Positions 26,109-34,826 of a DNA stretch of 64,000 nt are shown in pieces. The translations under genes were made by a program, and so were the position numbers. The DNA lies in NCBI RefSeq assembly GCF_005281615.1, contig NZ_SZZM01000001.1, forward strand, positions 1,769,455 through 1,833,454, read 5' to 3'. Numbering within the stretch: position 1 is the first letter of the stretch; each line of letters opens with the position of its first letter. Under the pieces are notes generated by a model that saw only the letters and a program-made list of their open reading frames with translations, did not search any database and was not told the origin of the DNA. Origin of the DNA: Rhodoligotrophos defluvii. GTDB lineage: Bacteria > Pseudomonadota > Alphaproteobacteria > Rhizobiales > Im1.

Positions 26109-26711
26109 ATGATAGACCCGGTCGGTCATATTTCTCGCATGAGCTTGCGGGTTTTCCATCGAGCAGATGATGCAGGGGCAGAGGCCATCCCGCTGAGCCC
26201 GGACGCCCAGGGCCTGCGCAAGGTGCTCGGCTGCTTCACCACCGGTGTCGTCGTTGCGACCACGCTCGGGCCTTCCGAGATGCCGGTCGGGTTGACCATC
26301 AACTCGTTCAACTCGGTTTCTCTGAACCCGCCGCTCATCCTGTGGAGCCTGTCGCTTTCGGCACCGAGCCTTGCGGCCTTTCGCGGGCACCCCGCATTTG
26401 CCATCAACATCCTGTCGGCGGATCAGGCGGATCTTTGCCATCGCTTCGCCAGGCCGGCCCGCGACAAGTTCGCCGGAATCCCCTGGTCGCGAGGGTTGAT
26501 GAACGTTCCGCTGCTCAGCGATGCTCTCGCCTCTCTCGAATGTGCCGTCTGGAGACGCCATGAAGGCGGCGATCACGAGATCATCATCGGCGAGGTCAGG
26601 CACCTTAGGGCGACCGACAAGGCCCCGCTCGTCTATCACCGGGGCCGCCTCACGCAGCTGCCAGCCGACGACAAGTCAGGTTCCATGTCCGCCATGGGAG
26701 GATTGGCTTGA
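26109..26711 (+). CDS. flavin reductase-like (DIM6/NTAB) domain protein
   Basis: 200 residues from 26109, or 190 from the ATG at 26139. The FMN-binding flavin_reduct fold is seen in LRKVLGCFTTGVVVATTLG, GLTINSFNSVSLNPPLILWSLS, FAINILSADQADLCHRFA and IIIGEVRHL. It probably supplies reduced FMN to the luciferase-like oxygenase encoded nearby. The stop overlaps the TTG start of the next gene. Confidence 0.85.
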   Translation: MIDPVGHISRMSLRVFHRADDAGAEAIPLSPDAQGLRKVLGCFTTGVVVATTLGPSEMPVGLTINSFNSVSLNPPLILWSLSLSAPSLAAFRGHPAFAINILSADQADLCHRFARPARDKFAGIPWSRGLMNVPLLSDALASLECAVWRRHEGGDHEIIIGEVRHLRATDKAPLVYHRGRLTQLPADDKSGSMSAMGGLA

Positions 26712-27733
26712 CCTTCACCGTCGCCATTGCCGGTTTCGGATGGTGGGGCAAGCACATCGCCACGCGGCTGAGCGGCAACGAGCGGATCCGGGTCGTCTCC
26801 ATTGTCGAGCCGGCGCGGCAACGTCACCCGGAAATACAGGCGCTCGGCTATCAGATCGACCTCGACCTCGCGGAGGCCCTCGCCCGCGATGATGTTCAGG
26901 CCGTCATTCTGACCACGCCAAATCCACTGCACGAGGAGCAGGTGATTGCCTGCGCAGCCGCGCGCAAGCACGTGTTTTGCGAAAAGCCCCTTGGCCTGAC
27001 CGGGGAGAGCGCGCGCCGGTCGGTGGCGGCATGCAAAAGAGCCGGCGTCACGCTCGGCATCGGCCATGAGCGTCGCTTCGAGCCGGCCATGCAGGCTCTG
27101 ATGGCCATGGTCGCACAGGGCGATTTCGGCACGGTCATGCATGCCGAGGCAGCGTTCAGCCACGACAAGCTGATCGGCGTGCCGCCCGGCGATTGGCGGC
27201 GGTCGAAGGCCGTATCGCCCGCGGCCGGCATGACCGCGATGGGCATCCACCTCACCGATCTCTATATCGCCATGTTCGGCCGGGTGAGCACCGTGCAGGC
27301 GATGACGGCCGATCGCATTCTCGGCTGGGAAACGGGCGATGTGGTCACGGTCCAGCTGGGCTTCGAGGCCGGCATGACGGCGAGTTTGAGCGCGGTGCTC
27401 TACACCCCCCATTTCATGCGCATGCATGTTTTCGGTAGCGCACAATGGGTCGAGATCCGCAATGACACCCATCCGGATACGCCCGGGGGCTTCGCGGAAC
27501 TGGTGCTTGCCCGGACGGGTGAGCCGCACGTGACCCGCCGCTTCGGCTGGACCGATTCGGTCGTGGCCAATCTGGAGGCTTTCGCGGAGGCGGCGCTGGG
27601 CCGCGCCGACTATCCGAACACCCATGAGGAGATGATCCACAATATCGAGGTTCTCGAGGCGATTGCGCTGTCGGCGGCGCATCGGGAAACGGTGCATCTC
27701 GCCGCGCCGGCCGCCGCGAGAATGGTCTCGTGA
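26708..27733 (+). CDS. Gfo/Idh/MocA-family oxidoreductase
   Basis: 341 residues. The Rossmann motif VAIAGFGWWGKHIATRL and the family EKPLG block (VFCEKPLGLTGESARRSV) are clear, and GGGM-type contexts follow in the C-terminal domain. The start is TTG at 26708, with GGGAGG 7 nt upstream and overlap with the preceding stop. These enzymes oxidise or reduce sugars, inositols or related polyols with NAD(P). The tctCBA transporter follows after about 115 bp. Confidence 0.88.
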   Translation: MTFTVAIAGFGWWGKHIATRLSGNERIRVVSIVEPARQRHPEIQALGYQIDLDLAEALARDDVQAVILTTPNPLHEEQVIACAAARKHVFCEKPLGLTGESARRSVAACKRAGVTLGIGHERRFEPAMQALMAMVAQGDFGTVMHAEAAFSHDKLIGVPPGDWRRSKAVSPAAGMTAMGIHLTDLYIAMFGRVSTVQAMTADRILGWETGDVVTVQLGFEAGMTASLSAVLYTPHFMRMHVFGSAQWVEIRNDTHPDTPGGFAELVLARTGEPHVTRRFGWTDSVVANLEAFAEAALGRADYPNTHEEMIHNIEVLEAIALSAAHRETVHLAAPAAARMVS

Positions 27734-27850
27734 CCGGCCAGGCGGTGCAACGGATCGGCAATCGGATCCGCCGGTCTTGGGTGTGGCGACAACGACCCGT
27801 GGCATCCGACCTGCTGAAGGATGCCCGAAACAAAAAGATGGGAGGAAAAC

Positions 27851-28828
27851 GTGAAGCTTGCTTACGCTCTATGTTCGGCTTTGCTCCTGGCGGTCGGCAT
27901 TTCGGCCGCCTCGGCTGAAAACTATCCGACCAAGCCGATCAGGATGATCGTTCCGTTTGCTGCCGGTGGGTCGACGGATACGACCGCCCGCATCATCGCT
28001 GAAGGCATGACCGAGATCCTCGGCCAGCCGGTCGTGGTTGAAAACAAGCCGGGCGGCCTGGGTATCGTTGCCATCGAGGAAATGGCCCGGTCCAAGCCCG
28101 ACGGTTACACGGTGATGATGGGTAGCGGCATGGTGAACGGCGCCACCGTGGCCATTCACCCCGGCAAGTTCAGCATCGACTACGACAAGGACGTCACGGT
28201 CGTCTCCCGCGTGGCGGACGTGCCGGCCGTCTATGTCGCCACGTCGAAGAATTTCCCGCCCAGCAACATCGAAGAGTTCCGCAAATACGCCAAGGAGAAC
28301 CCCGGCAAGGTCCGCTACTGCTCGACCGGGGTCGGAAGCGCTCTTCACATCGAGATGTCGATCTTCATGAAGAAGGAAGGTCTCGATCTGGTTCATGTGC
28401 CCTATGCGGACGGCAATACGGCTCCGGACCTCATCAACGGCGACCTGCACTTCTGCTCGCTCAACATCATCCAGGCAAGGCCGCTGATCAAAGCGGGCCA
28501 TATGAAGCCCATCGTGGTCACCACGAACGAGCGCCTGCCCGACTTTCCCGACACGCCGACAATGAAGGAGCTCGGTTATCCCGAACTGTCGGCCAATTAC
28601 TGGGGCGCTCTCTACGTGCCCGCGGCCACGCCGCCGGAAGTGATCGACAAGCTGTTCAACGCGACCGTCCAGGCTCAAGCCATTCCCAAGGTTCGCGAGA
28701 AATTCCTGTCGAACCAGATGATTCCGGTCGTGTCCAAGTCGCTCGAGGAAGCCAAGGCGTGGAATGCGAGCGAGCTGGAGCGCTGGCGGAAGAATCTCGC
28801 CGAATCGGGCGTCCAGGTCTCGGAATAG
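27851..28828 (+). CDS. tctC: tripartite tricarboxylate transporter solute-binding protein (Bug/TctC)
   Basis: 325 residues from GTG at 27851, which has GGGAGG 6 nt upstream and gives a normal signal peptide ending SAASA; the in-frame ATG at 27821 would spoil it. Bug-family blocks YPTKPIRMIVPFAAGGSTDTTARI (given in part), VENKPGGLGIVAIEEM and ELGYPELSANYWGALYVPA are seen. It binds an organic anion in the periplasm for TctBA. Confidence 0.93.
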   Translation: MKLAYALCSALLLAVGISAASAENYPTKPIRMIVPFAAGGSTDTTARIIAEGMTEILGQPVVVENKPGGLGIVAIEEMARSKPDGYTVMMGSGMVNGATVAIHPGKFSIDYDKDVTVVSRVADVPAVYVATSKNFPPSNIEEFRKYAKENPGKVRYCSTGVGSALHIEMSIFMKKEGLDLVHVPYADGNTAPDLINGDLHFCSLNIIQARPLIKAGHMKPIVVTTNERLPDFPDTPTMKELGYPELSANYWGALYVPAATPPEVIDKLFNATVQAQAIPKVREKFLSNQMIPVVSKSLEEAKAWNASELERWRKNLAESGVQVSE

Positions 28829-28921
28829 CTCGAGACAGCAAGATTTGACGGTCGCGCCGTCCGGCGCGGCCGGATCTGACAATCCGCCCCGTTCGGCGGC
28901 CGACGCCTGGGATCCGGCCAC

Positions 28922-29392
28922 ATGAAGTTCTCCCTTGGAAAATTCCTCACCAGCGATGACTTCATCGCAGGCTCCGCGCTGATGGGGATCGCCGCGTTCT
29001 TCCTTTGGGCATCCCGGCGCTACCCCGTGGGCACCGCCGCGAACATGGGCCCGGGCTATTTCCCACGGGCACTTTGCTGGATTCTGCTCGCTATCGGCCT
29101 TGCCGTAATCATCAACGGTCTGCGCCATGGGCCGGTCAATGCACCGGCGGATGAGAGGCTCAGGCTGACACCGATCATCCTCATTCCGCTCTCCTACGTC
29201 ATCTTTGCCTGGATCGTCGAAAGCGTCGGCCTGCTGATTGCCAGCACCGTTCTGATCCTCGTATCGGCGGCGGCCGTGCCCAACCGCAAAATCCTCGAGA
29301 CGGTCATGGTCACCGTGGCGCTCCTGATCATGGCCTTTGCGCTCTGGTATGTCGTCGGCGTGCAGCTGCCTCTGCTTCCGGGGGGCAACTGA
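28922..29392 (+). CDS. tctB: tripartite tricarboxylate transporter small permease TctB
   Basis: 156 residues, four hydrophobic helices with FLWASRRYPVGTAANMGPGYFPR, the typical TctB loop, near residue 30-50. Its stop and the tctA start overlap (TGATG). Accessory membrane subunit of the TTT importer. Confidence 0.9.
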   Translation: MKFSLGKFLTSDDFIAGSALMGIAAFFLWASRRYPVGTAANMGPGYFPRALCWILLAIGLAVIINGLRHGPVNAPADERLRLTPIILIPLSYVIFAWIVESVGLLIASTVLILVSAAAVPNRKILETVMVTVALLIMAFALWYVVGVQLPLLPGGN

Positions 29393-30891
29393 TGGACCTT
29401 TTCGCCAACCTGGCGCTCGGCGCATCGGTCGCCTTTACCATCAATAACCTGGGCTATTCGCTGTTGGGCTGTCTCATCGGCACGGTGATCGGGGTTCTGC
29501 CCGGTCTGGGGCCGGTGTCGACGATCGCGATGCTGATCCCTCTGACCTTCTATCTGGAGCCCGTGTCCGGGTTGATCATGCTCGCCGGCATCTATTACGG
29601 CGCCCAATATGGCGGCTCGACCACAGCCATCCTGCTGAACCTGCCGGGCGAGGCGTCGAATGTGGTGACCTGCCTCGACGGGCATCAGATGGCCCGAAAG
29701 GGGAGGGCGGGTCCTGCGCTCGTCATCGCAGCGCTCGGCTCGTTCTTCGCCGGCAGCCTGGCCACTCTCCTCATTGCCCTCTTGGCGACGCCGCTCGCAC
29801 TGGCGGGTATGTCCTTCGGCTCCCCCGAATATTTCTCGCTCATGGTGCTCGGGTTGCTCGGCGCGGTGGTGCTCGCCCAGGGCTCGGTCCTGAAGGCAAC
29901 CGCCATGGTGACGCTCGGCGTCCTCTTGGGCCTGGTCGGAATGGATGTCGACAGCGCCGTCTGGCGCTTCACCTTCGGATTCAATCAGCTCGCGGATGGC
30001 ATCAACATCGTGCCGGTCGCCGTCGGCTTGTTCGGGGTGGCCGACGTCATCAGGGAGTTGCGGCATCGCAGTGGAAGTTCCGGAACCCTGATGAAGGTGG
30101 GCACCTGGATGCCATCGCGCACCGAGATACGGCAGGCCATCCCGGCCACCCTGCGGGGAACGACGATCGGCTCGGCGCTCGGCATTCTGCCGGGCGGTGG
30201 CGCGGTTCTCAGCTCGTTCACGGCCTATATCGCGGAGAAGAAGCTCTCCCGCGATCCCTCGCGCTTCGGTCAGGGTGCGGTCGAGGGTGTGGCGGGGCCA
30301 GAAAGCGCCAACAACGCGGCGGCCCAGACGTCCTTCATTCCCATGCTGTCGCTGGGCATTCCCAGCAACGTGCTGATGGCCATGATGATGGGGGCGATGA
30401 TCATTCACGGCATTCAGCCCGGGCCCCAGGTCATGACCGAAAAGCCCGACCTGTTCTGGGGGCTGATCGTGAGCATGTGGATCGGCAATGCCATGCTGGT
30501 CATTCTGAACCTGCCGCTTGTCGGCATCTGGATCCAGCTGCTGCGCACCCCCTACCGGATCATCTATATCGCCATCCTGCTGTTTGCGGTCATCGGCGTG
30601 TACACCGTCAACAACAGCTACCTCGACGTGATGATCGCGGCCCTGTTCGGCCTGTTCGGCGTTTTCCTGCTCCGCTACGGCTTCGAGCCTGCGCCGCTGC
30701 TGCTCGGCTTTGTCCTCGGCCGGCTGCTGGAGACCAATTTCAGGCGCTCGATGGTTCAGTCCGGCGGCGATCTGACCGTTTTTATCGACCGGCCGATCAG
30801 CCTTGCCCTCCTGCTGATCGCGCTCGGTTTCATCCTGCTGCTGCTGCTTCCATCTTTCCGAGCCAAGCGCGAGGAGGCTTTCTGTGAGTGA
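29392..30891 (+). CDS. tctA: tripartite tricarboxylate transporter large permease TctA
   Basis: 499 residues, about 12 helices. GVLPGLGPVSTIAMLIPLTF and YYGAQYGGSTTAILLNLPGE, then GVAGPESANNAAAQTSFIPM and LGIPSNVLMAMMMGAM, are the TctA signatures lining the substrate path. It imports a carboxylate with a cation gradient. A long open frame on the opposite strand here is only a GC-driven shadow. Confidence 0.95.
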   Translation: MDLFANLALGASVAFTINNLGYSLLGCLIGTVIGVLPGLGPVSTIAMLIPLTFYLEPVSGLIMLAGIYYGAQYGGSTTAILLNLPGEASNVVTCLDGHQMARKGRAGPALVIAALGSFFAGSLATLLIALLATPLALAGMSFGSPEYFSLMVLGLLGAVVLAQGSVLKATAMVTLGVLLGLVGMDVDSAVWRFTFGFNQLADGINIVPVAVGLFGVADVIRELRHRSGSSGTLMKVGTWMPSRTEIRQAIPATLRGTTIGSALGILPGGGAVLSSFTAYIAEKKLSRDPSRFGQGAVEGVAGPESANNAAAQTSFIPMLSLGIPSNVLMAMMMGAMIIHGIQPGPQVMTEKPDLFWGLIVSMWIGNAMLVILNLPLVGIWIQLLRTPYRIIYIAILLFAVIGVYTVNNSYLDVMIAALFGLFGVFLLRYGFEPAPLLLGFVLGRLLETNFRRSMVQSGGDLTVFIDRPISLALLLIALGFILLLLLPSFRAKREEAFCE

Positions 30892-30936
30892 CCATGCGGG
30901 CCTTGCTTTGTGCTTAGTGATGACGGGGCGGCTGGA

Positions 30937-31689
30937 ATGCAGATGAACGGCAAGGTCGCGATCGTAACCGGCGGGGCCCAGGGGCTGGGCGCTGCCGAAG
31001 CCGAGATCCTGCTCGATCATGGCGCAAGTGTCGTTGCTTGCGACATTCGCGACGACGAGGGCGAGGCCTTTGCCGCTGCCATGGAAGCGGCCGGGCATGG
31101 TGGCCGCATCGCCTACCAGAGGCTGGACGTGACCAGCGCAGACGATTGGGCGCGGGTGGTGGCTTTCGCGGAACGGCGCTTCGGTCCGCTCACCTCGCTG
31201 GTGAACAATGCCGGCATACCCGGGCGCGCGGGTGTCGAAAACACCACGGAAGAGGGATGGCAAAGAACGATCGATGTCGACCTGAAGGGTAGCTGGCTCG
31301 GCATGAAGGCCTGCATACCCTCGTTCCGCCGCGCGGGTGGTGGCGCGGTCGTCAATACGTCATCGACCTACGGCCTTGTTGCGTCCGGTCATGGCAGCAC
31401 CGCCTATAGCGCCGCGAAGGGGGCGGTCGTCATGCTCACGAAGGCCGCGGCCGCCGAATACGCCCGAGAGAATATCCGGGTGAATTGCATCCATCCGGGG
31501 GTCGTCGACACGCCGCGCAATCAGACTCTGCCGCCGGACTGGCTGGAAGGGCTCCTGCGGAAAACACCGCTCGGGCGCATGGCCGCCCCGCGCGAGATCG
31601 CCTCCGCCGTGCTCTTCCTCCTGTCGAACGAAGCCTCCTACGTCACCGGCACGTCCCTGGTGGTCGATGGCGGCTACACAGCAATTTAG
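30937..31689 (+). CDS. short-chain dehydrogenase/reductase, paralogue 1 of the cluster
   Basis: 250 residues. Motifs: TGGAQGLGAAEAEILLDHG, NNAGIPGRAG, catalytic Ser in NTSSTYGLV, Tyr in AYSAAKGAVVMLTKAAAAEYA (Y-x3-K). Asp in ACDIRDDEG suggests NAD. The ATG at 30937 (MQMNGKVAIVTG) fits the fold better than in-frame codons to 30910. It shares long identical stretches with the SDR at 33051 (DLKGSWLGMKACIP; RVNCIHPG), so the two arose by duplication. Confidence 0.9.
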   Translation: MQMNGKVAIVTGGAQGLGAAEAEILLDHGASVVACDIRDDEGEAFAAAMEAAGHGGRIAYQRLDVTSADDWARVVAFAERRFGPLTSLVNNAGIPGRAGVENTTEEGWQRTIDVDLKGSWLGMKACIPSFRRAGGGAVVNTSSTYGLVASGHGSTAYSAAKGAVVMLTKAAAAEYARENIRVNCIHPGVVDTPRNQTLPPDWLEGLLRKTPLGRMAAPREIASAVLFLLSNEASYVTGTSLVVDGGYTAI

Positions 31690-31743
31690 CCGTTCCCGCT
31701 CCGCATTGGCGGGCGGATCGTGGACGTGAACAGGGAGCGTGCA

Positions 31744-32082
31744 ATGCCCTTTTTCGACTTCAACGACATTCCCGAGGAGCTCGTCACGCCCGAGAAATCC
31801 ACGGCCATGGCGAAGCTCATCACCGGGACGCAGGTGGAGCTGGCGATCCTGCGGTTCAACGCCGGCGAAGGCGCCAAGATGCATGCCCATCCCCAGGAGC
31901 AGATCGTCTATATGCTCAAGGGGCGGATGAAGGTCATGACCGAAGGAAGCGAAACCATCATCGGGCCCGGCGAGGCGGCGCTGTTCGCCCCCAATGTTCC
32001 GCACGGCACTGTGATGCTCGACGATGTGGAATGCGTGAGCGTGAAGGGCGTGATCGGCGGCCTTGGCCACCGGCCCGCTTAG
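31744..32082 (+). CDS. small cupin protein
   Basis: 112 residues, one cupin fold: HAHPQEQIVYMLKGRMKVM (motif 1) and APNVPHGTVML (motif 2). The ATG at 31744 has GGGAG 6 nt upstream. It is between the two SDR/isomerase genes of the catabolic operon; a role as a sugar-acid isomerase (KdgF-like) is plausible but unproven. Confidence 0.82.
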   Translation: MPFFDFNDIPEELVTPEKSTAMAKLITGTQVELAILRFNAGEGAKMHAHPQEQIVYMLKGRMKVMTEGSETIIGPGEAALFAPNVPHGTVMLDDVECVSVKGVIGGLGHRPA

Positions 32083-32133
32083 GGACGCACAGATATCGCC
32101 AAATCAACCCGCCCGCAAACCTGGACCTTGCCC

Positions 32134-32958
32134 ATGAACCGGAACCGCCTCTCCTTCAATACCGGTAATCTCGCCGGAACGCTCAGCGAGAAGCTGGCGG
32201 CGCTCGAGGCGGCCGGGTTCACCGCCACCACCATGTGGCCAGCGGATTTCTTCGGCCGCTTCGAGGATATCGGCACGAATTTCGACGCCGCGCGCTCGAG
32301 CCGGCTCCGGCCGACTTGCTACATGATGATGCGGACCTTTGAAGGCATACCGGCCGCGATGAAGCCGCAGAAACTGGAGCTGGCGCGCCAAATGATGGAT
32401 CAGATGGCGCTGATCGGTGCAACCACGCTCGTGCAGACGTCCAATGTCAGCGCGCATGTGGAGAAGGACTGGGCGCGCGCGGTGGAGGATTTTCAGGCGC
32501 TCGCCGAGATCGCCCGTGCCAGGAACGTTCGCGTGGCTTTCGAGCCCCTCAGCCAGGGGCCTTGGATCAACACCTACATGCTCGGCTGGCAGCTGGTGAA
32601 GGATGTTGATCATCCGAATTTCGGCCTCGTCTTGGATGCGTCCCACGTCTTCCTTGCGGAGTCTCCGCTCGACGAGATCGACCAGATCCCGGGCGACAGG
32701 ATCTTCCTCTGCGAGGTGTCGGATTTTCCGGCCGCGAATCTCCCCCCGCGGGAGATGCTGCGGAACTACAGGCTGTTCCCGGGCGAAGGGGTGAAGCCGG
32801 TCCGCAGCTTCGTCGAACGCGTGATGGGGACGGGGTACGAGGGCGATTTCTCGGCCGAAGTCTTCAACGCCTACTACAGAACGCTCGACCCCGCGGTCGT
32901 CGCGCGGCGTGGCTTCGACTCCCTGGAAAAGCTCTTTGCGAAGGAACTTGGGCTGTGA
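32134..32958 (+). CDS. TIM-barrel sugar phosphate isomerase/epimerase-family protein (3-dehydroshikimate dehydratase-like possible)
   Basis: About 274 residues. The xylose-isomerase-like TIM barrel shows metal-ligand candidates in VAFEPLSQGP (Glu), LVLDASHVFL (Asp, His), CEVSDFP (Asp) and AEVFNAYYR (Glu). ATG at 32134 preferred; TTG at 32128 is in frame. Members isomerise keto-sugars or dehydrate 3-dehydroshikimate. Flanking SDRs and a cupin suit conversion of a polyol or cyclitol acid. Confidence 0.8.
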   Translation: MNRNRLSFNTGNLAGTLSEKLAALEAAGFTATTMWPADFFGRFEDIGTNFDAARSSRLRPTCYMMMRTFEGIPAAMKPQKLELARQMMDQMALIGATTLVQTSNVSAHVEKDWARAVEDFQALAEIARARNVRVAFEPLSQGPWINTYMLGWQLVKDVDHPNFGLVLDASHVFLAESPLDEIDQIPGDRIFLCEVSDFPAANLPPREMLRNYRLFPGEGVKPVRSFVERVMGTGYEGDFSAEVFNAYYRTLDPAVVARRGFDSLEKLFAKELGL

Positions 32959-33050
32959 TGGGCCGGCGCCCGGCCGCCATGCGTGGTCTTGCAATGGAGG
33001 ATCGTTGAAGAGTGTCCACAGCGTCTTCAGGAAGCCGTTCCCCCGGGGCG

Positions 33051-33800
33051 ATGGATCTCACCGGCAAGGTTGTCATCGTCACCGGCGCGGCTCACGGTAT
33101 CGGGGCGGCGGAAGCCGAAGGGTGTCTGGCGCGCGGGGCCTGCGTCCTGATGGGAGACATCCTGGATGACGAAGGCACCACCTTCGCCGCGCAGATGAAT
33201 GAACGATACGGCCCGGGGCGGGTGATCTACCGGCATATCGATGTGCGCGACCCGCAATCATGGCAGGATGCTGTCGCCGAAGCGGAAGCGACCTTCGGGC
33301 GGCTGACCGGGCTCATCAACAATGCGGGGGCGCCCGGCCGGCCGGGCATCGAGGACACCTCGGAGGCGCAGTGGGACCTCACCATCGACACCGACCTCAA
33401 GGGCAGCTGGCTCGGCATGAAGGCCTGCATCCCCGCCATTCGCCGCGCGGGGGGCGGCGCGATCGTTAACACGTCATCGACCTACGGAATGGTCGCTTCG
33501 GGAAGGGCTGCAGCTTATCACAGCGCAAAGGGTGGCATCATCATGCTGACCAAGGCTGCCGCCGTGGAATACGCGAGGCAAGGCATCCGGGTGAATTGTA
33601 TCCATCCCGGAATAACGGAAACCGCCCGGTCGGCGACCCTCAATACCGACTGGCTCGCCTCGCTCCTGGCAAACACCCCGATGCGGCGGATCGCAAAGGC
33701 AGAGGAGATCGCGGCCGGAGCCGTTTTCCTTCTGTCGGATGCCGCGTCCTACATCACCGGCGCATCGCTGGTCATCGATGGCGGGTTCACCGCGATCTAG
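33051..33800 (+). CDS. short-chain dehydrogenase/reductase, paralogue 2 of the cluster
   Basis: 249 residues. TGAAHGIGAAEAEGCL, NNAGAPGRPG, NTSSTYGMV (Ser) and AYHSAKGGIIMLTKAA (Tyr, Lys) are intact, with GDILDDEG for NAD preference. The ATG at 33051 precedes DLTGKVVIVTG; the in-frame ATG at 33012 gives an odd extension. It mirrors the SDR at 30937 in length and motif, and probably handles a related step or stereoisomer. Confidence 0.9.
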   Translation: MDLTGKVVIVTGAAHGIGAAEAEGCLARGACVLMGDILDDEGTTFAAQMNERYGPGRVIYRHIDVRDPQSWQDAVAEAEATFGRLTGLINNAGAPGRPGIEDTSEAQWDLTIDTDLKGSWLGMKACIPAIRRAGGGAIVNTSSTYGMVASGRAAAYHSAKGGIIMLTKAAAVEYARQGIRVNCIHPGITETARSATLNTDWLASLLANTPMRRIAKAEEIAAGAVFLLSDAASYITGASLVIDGGFTAI

Positions 33801-33827
33801 TGCAACGGGGCGCAGGGAGATCCGTCG

Positions 33828-34826
33828 GTGAACTGGAAGGGAATGGAATATTTTCTCCATGTCGCGGATGTCGGCAGCATCACCATGGCCGCGCGCGATC
33901 TCGGCATCGCCCAGCCCGCGCTCAGCAGGCACATCCGGCGCCTGGAAGTGGAGATCGGCGCGGAGATGTTTCACCGGCTGCCGCAAGGGGTGCAACTGAC
34001 CGAGGCCGGACGGCAGTTTCACGAGCGCTGCCGGCGCATCATGCATGAATTCGCCTTGGCAAAACAGGACATATCGGGCCGCCGCGGAAGTTTGCACGGG
34101 AACGTCGCATTCGGCCTTCCCGACACGCTCGCGGCCTTGCTGGCACCATCGCTGGTCAGGCGGCTGCGCGTGGAGGCGCCGAACATCTCGCTCCGCATCG
34201 TCGAGGGCGACGGTCCGTTCCTGACCGAGGCGCTGCTTGCCGGCCGGCTGCAGGCGGCCATCCTCCCGGCGCCGGTCAACACACCCATGCTGGACGTGCT
34301 GCCGCTTGGTCCGGAAGCGATCGCGGTGTTCGATGCGCGAAACTTGCAGGACGCGCGCGAATACTACACGCTTGCGGAAATTTGTAACCTGCCCCTCATG
34401 ATGACCACTGCCCTGAGACGTTTCGTCGAGGCGCAGATTTCCGGATTTGGAAAGCGGCTGAACGTTCAGGTGGAAGTGGATTCGATCAGCGCGATCCGGC
34501 GAATGGTGGTGGCCGGGATGGGGCCGAGCATCCTGCCGGTTGCCACCCTGCGCGAGGAGGTGGAAAGCGGGGTGGTCCGCGCTTTCCCTATATCCGGCAT
34601 CGAGCTGAAGCGCGTCTTGGCCATCGTGCAGCCGAAAGGTGCTCCAGCTCCCGCGCCTGCCCTGGTGGTGCGGATTGCGCGTGACGAGATGGCGCTGCCC
34701 CGTAACGAGGGGGCGCTCACCATGATCCCGGGCCAGCAGCGCCCGCTCGATTATCCCGGTGCTGCCGAGCCTCGGCTAGGCAGTCGGGCATCAATGCGCG
34801 TGAGGGAGGAGACGTCCTGTGCCTAG
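33828..34826 (+). CDS. LysR-type transcriptional regulator
   Basis: 332 residues from GTG at 33828; ATG at 33843 is an alternative. HTH: EYFLHVADVGSITMAARDLGIAQPALSRHIRRLE (given as two parts, SITMAARDLG and PALSRHIRRLE). The effector domain follows and the C-terminal tail is about 30 residues longer than usual. It lies in the same direction as the SDR genes and the next gene overlaps its end by 8 bp, so it may control its own operon. Confidence 0.87.
   Translation: MNWKGMEYFLHVADVGSITMAARDLGIAQPALSRHIRRLEVEIGAEMFHRLPQGVQLTEAGRQFHERCRRIMHEFALAKQDISGRRGSLHGNVAFGLPDTLAALLAPSLVRRLRVEAPNISLRIVEGDGPFLTEALLAGRLQAAILPAPVNTPMLDVLPLGPEAIAVFDARNLQDAREYYTLAEICNLPLMMTTALRRFVEAQISGFGKRLNVQVEVDSISAIRRMVVAGMGPSILPVATLREEVESGVVRAFPISGIELKRVLAIVQPKGAPAPAPALVVRIARDEMALPRNEGALTMIPGQQRPLDYPGAAEPRLGSRASMRVREETSCA

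Noticed and set aside
27751-27770. CGGATC/GATCCG inverted repeat before tctC
   Set aside because: Short GC-rich arms within a BamHI-like palindrome can easily arise by chance in this sequence.
29194-31263. Very long open frame (about 690 codons) antisense to tctB, tctA and part of the SDR gene
   Set aside because: The translation is low-complexity (Arg, Gln, His, Asp rich) with no motif; it is a GC-bias shadow of well-supported genes.
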